Source: Nymphalis io | Lineage: Eukaryota; Arthropoda; Insecta; Lepidoptera; Nymphalidae | Length of the DNA stretch: 64,000 nucleotides | Direction: 5' to 3' | Assembly: GCF_905147045.1 (NCBI RefSeq) | Contig: NC_065918.1 | Span: 2,046,001-2,110,000, forward strand | In this document: positions 60,401 to 64,000 of the stretch, piece after piece | How positions within the stretch are numbered: the first letter of the stretch is position 1 | Layout of the letters: the number at the start of each line of letters is the position of its first letter | The notes under the pieces: generated by a model | Database searches by the model: none | The model's input: the letters and a program-made list of their open reading frames with translations, nothing else | Told to the model about the DNA's origin: nothing | Translations under genes and position numbers: made by a program

Positions 60401-62314
60401 GCTTAATGTCGGATTTAACAGCTTTGGATTCAATCACCGTCACAAGACAGATCTAGAGATGTTTACGTGATCGATTGATGTTATTCAGTTAAATAAAGAA
60501 TCCTTAATCGATTTCTAATGTTACTTGGTTTGTTTTATCGGATACGATACCATCATGTGCTTCATGTATCCATCGCAAACGAGGCTCAGGTCGGAGACGT
60601 ATATCTCTTCGGTGTCGTAGAGCTCGCGAAGCACGTACTCTCGTTTCTTGAGCGTGGCCTCGATGCAGTCGGCATTGGCCGCCTCCTCTTCGTCCCCCCC
60701 GGCCCCGTCCGAGCCGCGCGCCGGGCCCGTGCCGCCCCCACCGTGCTGCTCCTGCGTTTACGTATGTTAACATGTATTCATATTTAATCGACTAAAAACA
60801 CAAAAACAAAGACCTGGGCTACATTTATAATGAAAACATTTACAAGCCCGAAAGAATAAATGCTAAATTACTCAAAATAAAAAAAAGCTTTTCGTTCGGA
60901 TATTAAATGCAAAATTAAAACCAAAACATATAAATAGAAGCTTTTAAACATATTTCATCGTTGAATATTGTCATTTAGAAATAGCTATTAATTCCTACTT
61001 AATAATAATATGATTTCTAACAATACAAAAAACACGAAGCAGACAAGAAAAACAAAAACTACCAAAGCAATAGTCATGCATTTTTAATATAGATACCTGA
61101 AATGAAGCCTGTACTCACCTAAATCTACAAAACGGAAACGCGCTTAAACACAATAAGGCCTAGATAATCATTTAATTTAAAATAGAAAATAATATCATTA
61201 TCCTTAAATTGTATTAACTAACTGGATACAATTAACATTTACTTTATTCAAACTCATACGAGAAATTTTCAATCGTCAATGGATCAGATTAATAAAAATT
61301 TAAACTTAGCACTGGAAATGTATTTTATTGCCGGTTTTCTCGGTTCGTACCAAGTAGTTACCTTTTTTCTGACAGGTGCATAGGTAAAGAAGTTCAATTG
61401 AATAATTTTATCCTGCATCGTAATCAGCGAATGCTTATCACTATTTTCATGTTTTATATCAATTATTGATCGAGAAATATGTCTTATTATTCATTAAATG
61501 GACTTTTTGAATGTGATATTTAATTTTTTTAATTGTCTAAGTTAAAATGATTAGAGGAATTTTATTATAGATGCCATAATTATAGTTAAATATTAATTCA
61601 GAAAGCAGTTTCGCCAATATTGATGGCAACAAAATCGTTGGTTATATAATATTGTCCGCGAAAACAACTGAAGCGGCACGAGCACACATGATTAAACACA
61701 CCATTAATCTTCAACGATTATCGATCCCAATTAAAACTGCTGCAACTAAGCCGAGGTGAAACTAAAAACCGCATCATAAACTCGTTAGGGAGTTTCAAAC
61801 TACAGGTGAATTTAATGCTCTTATATTCAAATATATCGAATTTTATATATTATATAACGAATCTGTAAACTGCTTTCCATACCTACATTTTCCCTATAAA
61901 ATATCTGAATAATAAATAAGTTTATTTTTGAACAAAATCACAATTAACGGGATATTCATGCACACTACATGCTTTGACTTGAATCGAACCATTTTTTCCT
62001 TGACTATTTGTTCTATTTCGGCGATATCGGCGGGACCACCGTTAGAATCCAGCGCGTCCATTGCCAATGAGTTCTGAAAATGTTACCAATATATAACCCA
62101 GGTGTTCAAAAGCACCTTTCGCGCCCTCGTTTGTTAGTTACAAGTTAAGAAAAAGAGCATATATAGTTTTGAGTAGAATAATTTGAAGTACTTTATTTGA
62201 ACGAATGAAGTGGCAGAGAGGATGAGATAGCGTGGGGTGTATACTGACCCGGGCGGCGGGCGCGGTGGTGGCGGTCGCGGGGATGGGCGCCTGTTGCAAT
62301 ACCGCTTGCGGATC
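48499..62314 (-). CDS. trio: Trio/Kalirin-family RhoGEF kinase, 3' part
   Basis: Fourteen minus-strand exons join in phase: 62314-62249, 62073-61969, 60751-60551, 60212-60115, 59332-59140, 58904-58707, 57338-57150, 57018-56807, 53399-53195, 51293-50526, 49926-49648, 49558-49307, 49064-48873 and 48609-48499. They give 1022 residues; the gene continues past the window. The order is DH (about 90-285; LKKREYVLRELYDTEE, KPIQRIQKYHLLVKKIL, NDMMDVGRLQGF), PH (290-410), linker, Ig (520-605; cysteines about 544 and 597), FN3 (610-700), kinase (711-985) and a tail (LSAAQLKTFLERRRPSG). This is the GEF2-to-kinase half of Trio/Kalirin; GEF2 in mammals acts on RhoA. Kinase landmarks: Lys in VALKQ (~744), HLDVRPEN (Asp ~836), DLG at ~857. 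No SH3 is visible after the PH. The donor after WFEE is used instead of the TGA five bases later, because the following exon matches the family tail. Confidence 0.93.
50093..50374 (+). repeat. SINE-like family A copy in Trio intron
   Basis: Nearly identical to the 42.3-kb copy, so a young insertion. acatgtt precedes it and acatatt follows the A-tail, a possible 7-bp target duplication with one difference. It lies in the intron between the first and second kinase-containing exons, opposite in orientation to the gene. Confidence 0.85.
52264..52561 (-). repeat. SINE-like family A copy in Trio intron
   Basis: Minus-strand copy beginning with a T-run, the tgggccacctgatggtaagt block, and ending ctaccaccagtaa. 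Same orientation as the host gene, in the intron before the Ig-FN3 exon. Confidence 0.85.
53400..56806 (-). other. 3.4-kb Trio intron
   Basis: Lies between the last PH exon and the linker exon. Several frames inside it (54871-55149, 55431-55658 plus; 55858-56043 minus) lack domains. It may hold the 3' end of a shorter isoform stopping after the PH domain, but nothing shows this directly. Confidence 0.4.
57498..57665 (-). repeat. SINE-like family A, very degraded
   Basis: Recognisable from the caccgcccatagatattagc and atagatgttatgtatcttgtgc-like blocks (one block per copy, heavily substituted), ending near agtagaataaataacg. Oldest copy in the window. Confidence 0.5.
57955..58233 (-). repeat. 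SINE-like family A copy beside a TA microsatellite
   Basis: Full copy on the minus strand, missing most of its A-tail at 57955. Its 5' end (ctaccaccagtaa) runs straight into a (TA)n tract at 58234-58257. In the Trio intron between the first PH exon and the last DH exon. Confidence 0.85.
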
Positions 62315-64000
62315 CTGTGACATAATACATCATTCTATCACTCGAAACAATCTCTGTCGAAATAGTTATAACATAATAGAGTTAAGAGATTGACGTAATA
62401 AAAATCGAATCTAAGTGATTCGATTTCGACACGGGAAGTATCGTAAAAAAAGACCTGATCAATATATATGACACGTCGTGATTGATAGAAAAAGCAATAC
62501 TTATTGTACTGCGTATCGATTTTATTCTCTACGACTAAAATATCATAAGTTGATGTTTATTGAAGTCACATAGTTGCCTCAAATTGGAGCACAGATATAT
62601 TGGTGTATGAACGCATCTGATCTGCGTCGATTGTCTATTCGGGCGGGAAAGCATGTGTATCTAAGATCTGAGTGTATATACTCGTGTGTATCGAGGCGCT
62701 GTTATTGGACCTAACAAGACGTTCATGTTTGATGTAATTGAATAGAGCGATTTCCCGTTTGGCGCCAGGAAATCACAGTAATTTATAGCTAAGGGACGCC
62801 ATTCAATCATATTACGCAAGCTTGTTTAAATCGTAGATTTAGTTTCGTCACAAACGTAAATAAAAATGGAACATTTGTGACACAAATAAAGCGATTCTCG
62901 CTTAATTGTTGAGACTTGATATAATTTCAAATATCATTTTGTAGGTCAATAATTTAATAATGATAACGTTAAGTATACCTGTTTCAGAAGTTAAATAAAG
63001 TAAATTGGAACTGGTTAATGAAATTATTCGTAATATTATTTAGAAGTAGTAAAAATAGTTTATAAATTGATAGATTGTGCTACTCAACGTTGCTTCGGAT
63101 ATTCGCCGCACTATCAAATGACACGAAATATAATCAAATCCTAAAATGCCTGATTGTTAGCTAATCTTTAAATAGTTTAGTGATCTTCACACTTACATAT
63201 CAACATACATACCTATTTATTATTATTTAAATTTATTATTTAAATTATATCAAGTCTCAACATACATATAACATATTACATTTTATGCTGTAAATATTTT
63301 CACATTCAAATTATTAATACAAGTAAATACAGTAATTATAAATGTGACTTTAATAAAGAATTACTTCCTATTCGTCATTTTACAAGCAGCACACAATACA
63401 TGGCCATTTCATAAGATACAATCTTACGTTCTAATCACCATAAATTAGAATGCACCACCACTAACGTGTTCCTCGCTTTCATATGGTAATTTAACTGTAC
63501 TAATTTTAGTTAATATTTTTACCTTTTTTCCTACATCAGGGTCAATCATTTCAGCAAATGGTAATGGTAGAGCGTTTAGTATGATTACTTTACATAACCA
63601 TAAAATAATAATATAATATTATATATTTAATATATTTTAAAATGTTCGTATGTGATAGCGAGAATAATGCCGAGATGATTCTATGAATTAGAAATATTTG
63701 TAATACAATTACAAAAATGTTGTCGGTACATTGTCCATTGTCTTGAAACTCATAGAAGTGTACGAGTGTATGACACTGCAGATTACTATGGGATATAAAT
63801 GCATATAAATAAGAAAATGAATCTTTGAACGAACGTACGAATCTTTGAAATTTGAACGAAAGTTTTCGTGCACCTGTAAGCTCTTGTTAATAAATGCTAT
63901 ATGCCATATACTAATGGCAGACGTCAAAACCCATTTACAGTTTAAAAGCTTACATTACGTGTCATTAAAAAGTGTGGCGACTAAAGGTCTACTAAACATA
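62315..64000. other. Probable Trio intron running off the window
   Basis: No further Trio exon was found, and the upstream exons should lie beyond 64000. A minus-strand coding-like stretch at 63445-63594 is discussed under findings. Confidence 0.4.

Noticed and set aside
60504..60773. 89-codon minus-strand ORF rich in Gly and Arg
   Set aside because: Off-frame reading of the Trio DH exon 60751-60551; the in-phase frame gives LKKREYVLRELYDTEE.

Overview
The window looks like AT-rich nuclear DNA of a lepidopteran insect, probably a butterfly or moth. The evidence is intron-rich genes with canonical GT/AG junctions, several tRNA-derived SINE families of the kind common in Lepidoptera, several clades of non-LTR retrotransposon, and DNA transposons. 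I cannot name the species from sequence alone. There is no sign of prokaryotic organisation.

Three host genes can be assembled exon by exon with consistent reading phase. (1) Plus strand, 8960-16225: a complete ten-exon Tudor-SN / SND1 gene of 895 codons, with staphylococcal-nuclease-like repeats and a Tudor domain. (2) Minus strand, 45451-43041: a complete eight-exon proton-coupled amino-acid-transporter-like gene (SLC36/PAT family, 440 aa). (3) Minus strand, 62314-48499: the 3' portion of a Trio/Kalirin-family gene in fourteen exons (1022 codons, running off the right edge), with DH-PH (GEF2), Ig, FN3, kinase and a C-terminal tail. A fourth, unidentified minus-strand gene has three phase-compatible 3' exons at 34689-33817.

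The rest is repeat-rich intergenic or intronic DNA. From left to right: a 5'-truncated SINE with a 13-bp target duplication (1.06-1.2 kb); a broken retroelement nuclease-like fragment (3 kb); a truncated LINE (4.1-5.3 kb); further LINE pieces (5.7-8.5 kb, and 11.5-12.2 kb inside Tudor-SN intron 2); a 1.56-kb hAT-like element with perfect 8-bp target duplications (19.1-20.6 kb); tRNA-derived SINEs (21.7, 22.7 and 25.7 kb); a 24-bp tandem array carrying a 290-codon open frame (24.5-25.6 kb); a diverged satellite interrupted by a Tc1/mariner-like element with about 47-bp inverted repeats (29-30.7 kb); a 544-codon LINE reverse transcriptase (31.5-33.2 kb); an R4/Dong-like retrotransposon with a restriction-like endonuclease (36.0-37.9 kb) abutting a 250-bp foldback; and a chimeric two-RNA retro-insertion with a 13-bp target duplication (40.1-40.8 kb). 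An A-tailed 290-bp SINE-like family occurs at least eight times, four of them in Trio introns.

The host genes do not form a pathway. Tudor-SN is a cytoplasmic RNA-binding nuclease-like protein, the transporter is a membrane protein, and Trio/Kalirin is a RhoGEF-kinase of the cytoskeleton. The most unusual items are the octapeptide-repeat open frame, the chimeric insertion, the SINE/LINE shared 3' tail, and the kinase-bearing Trio gene.
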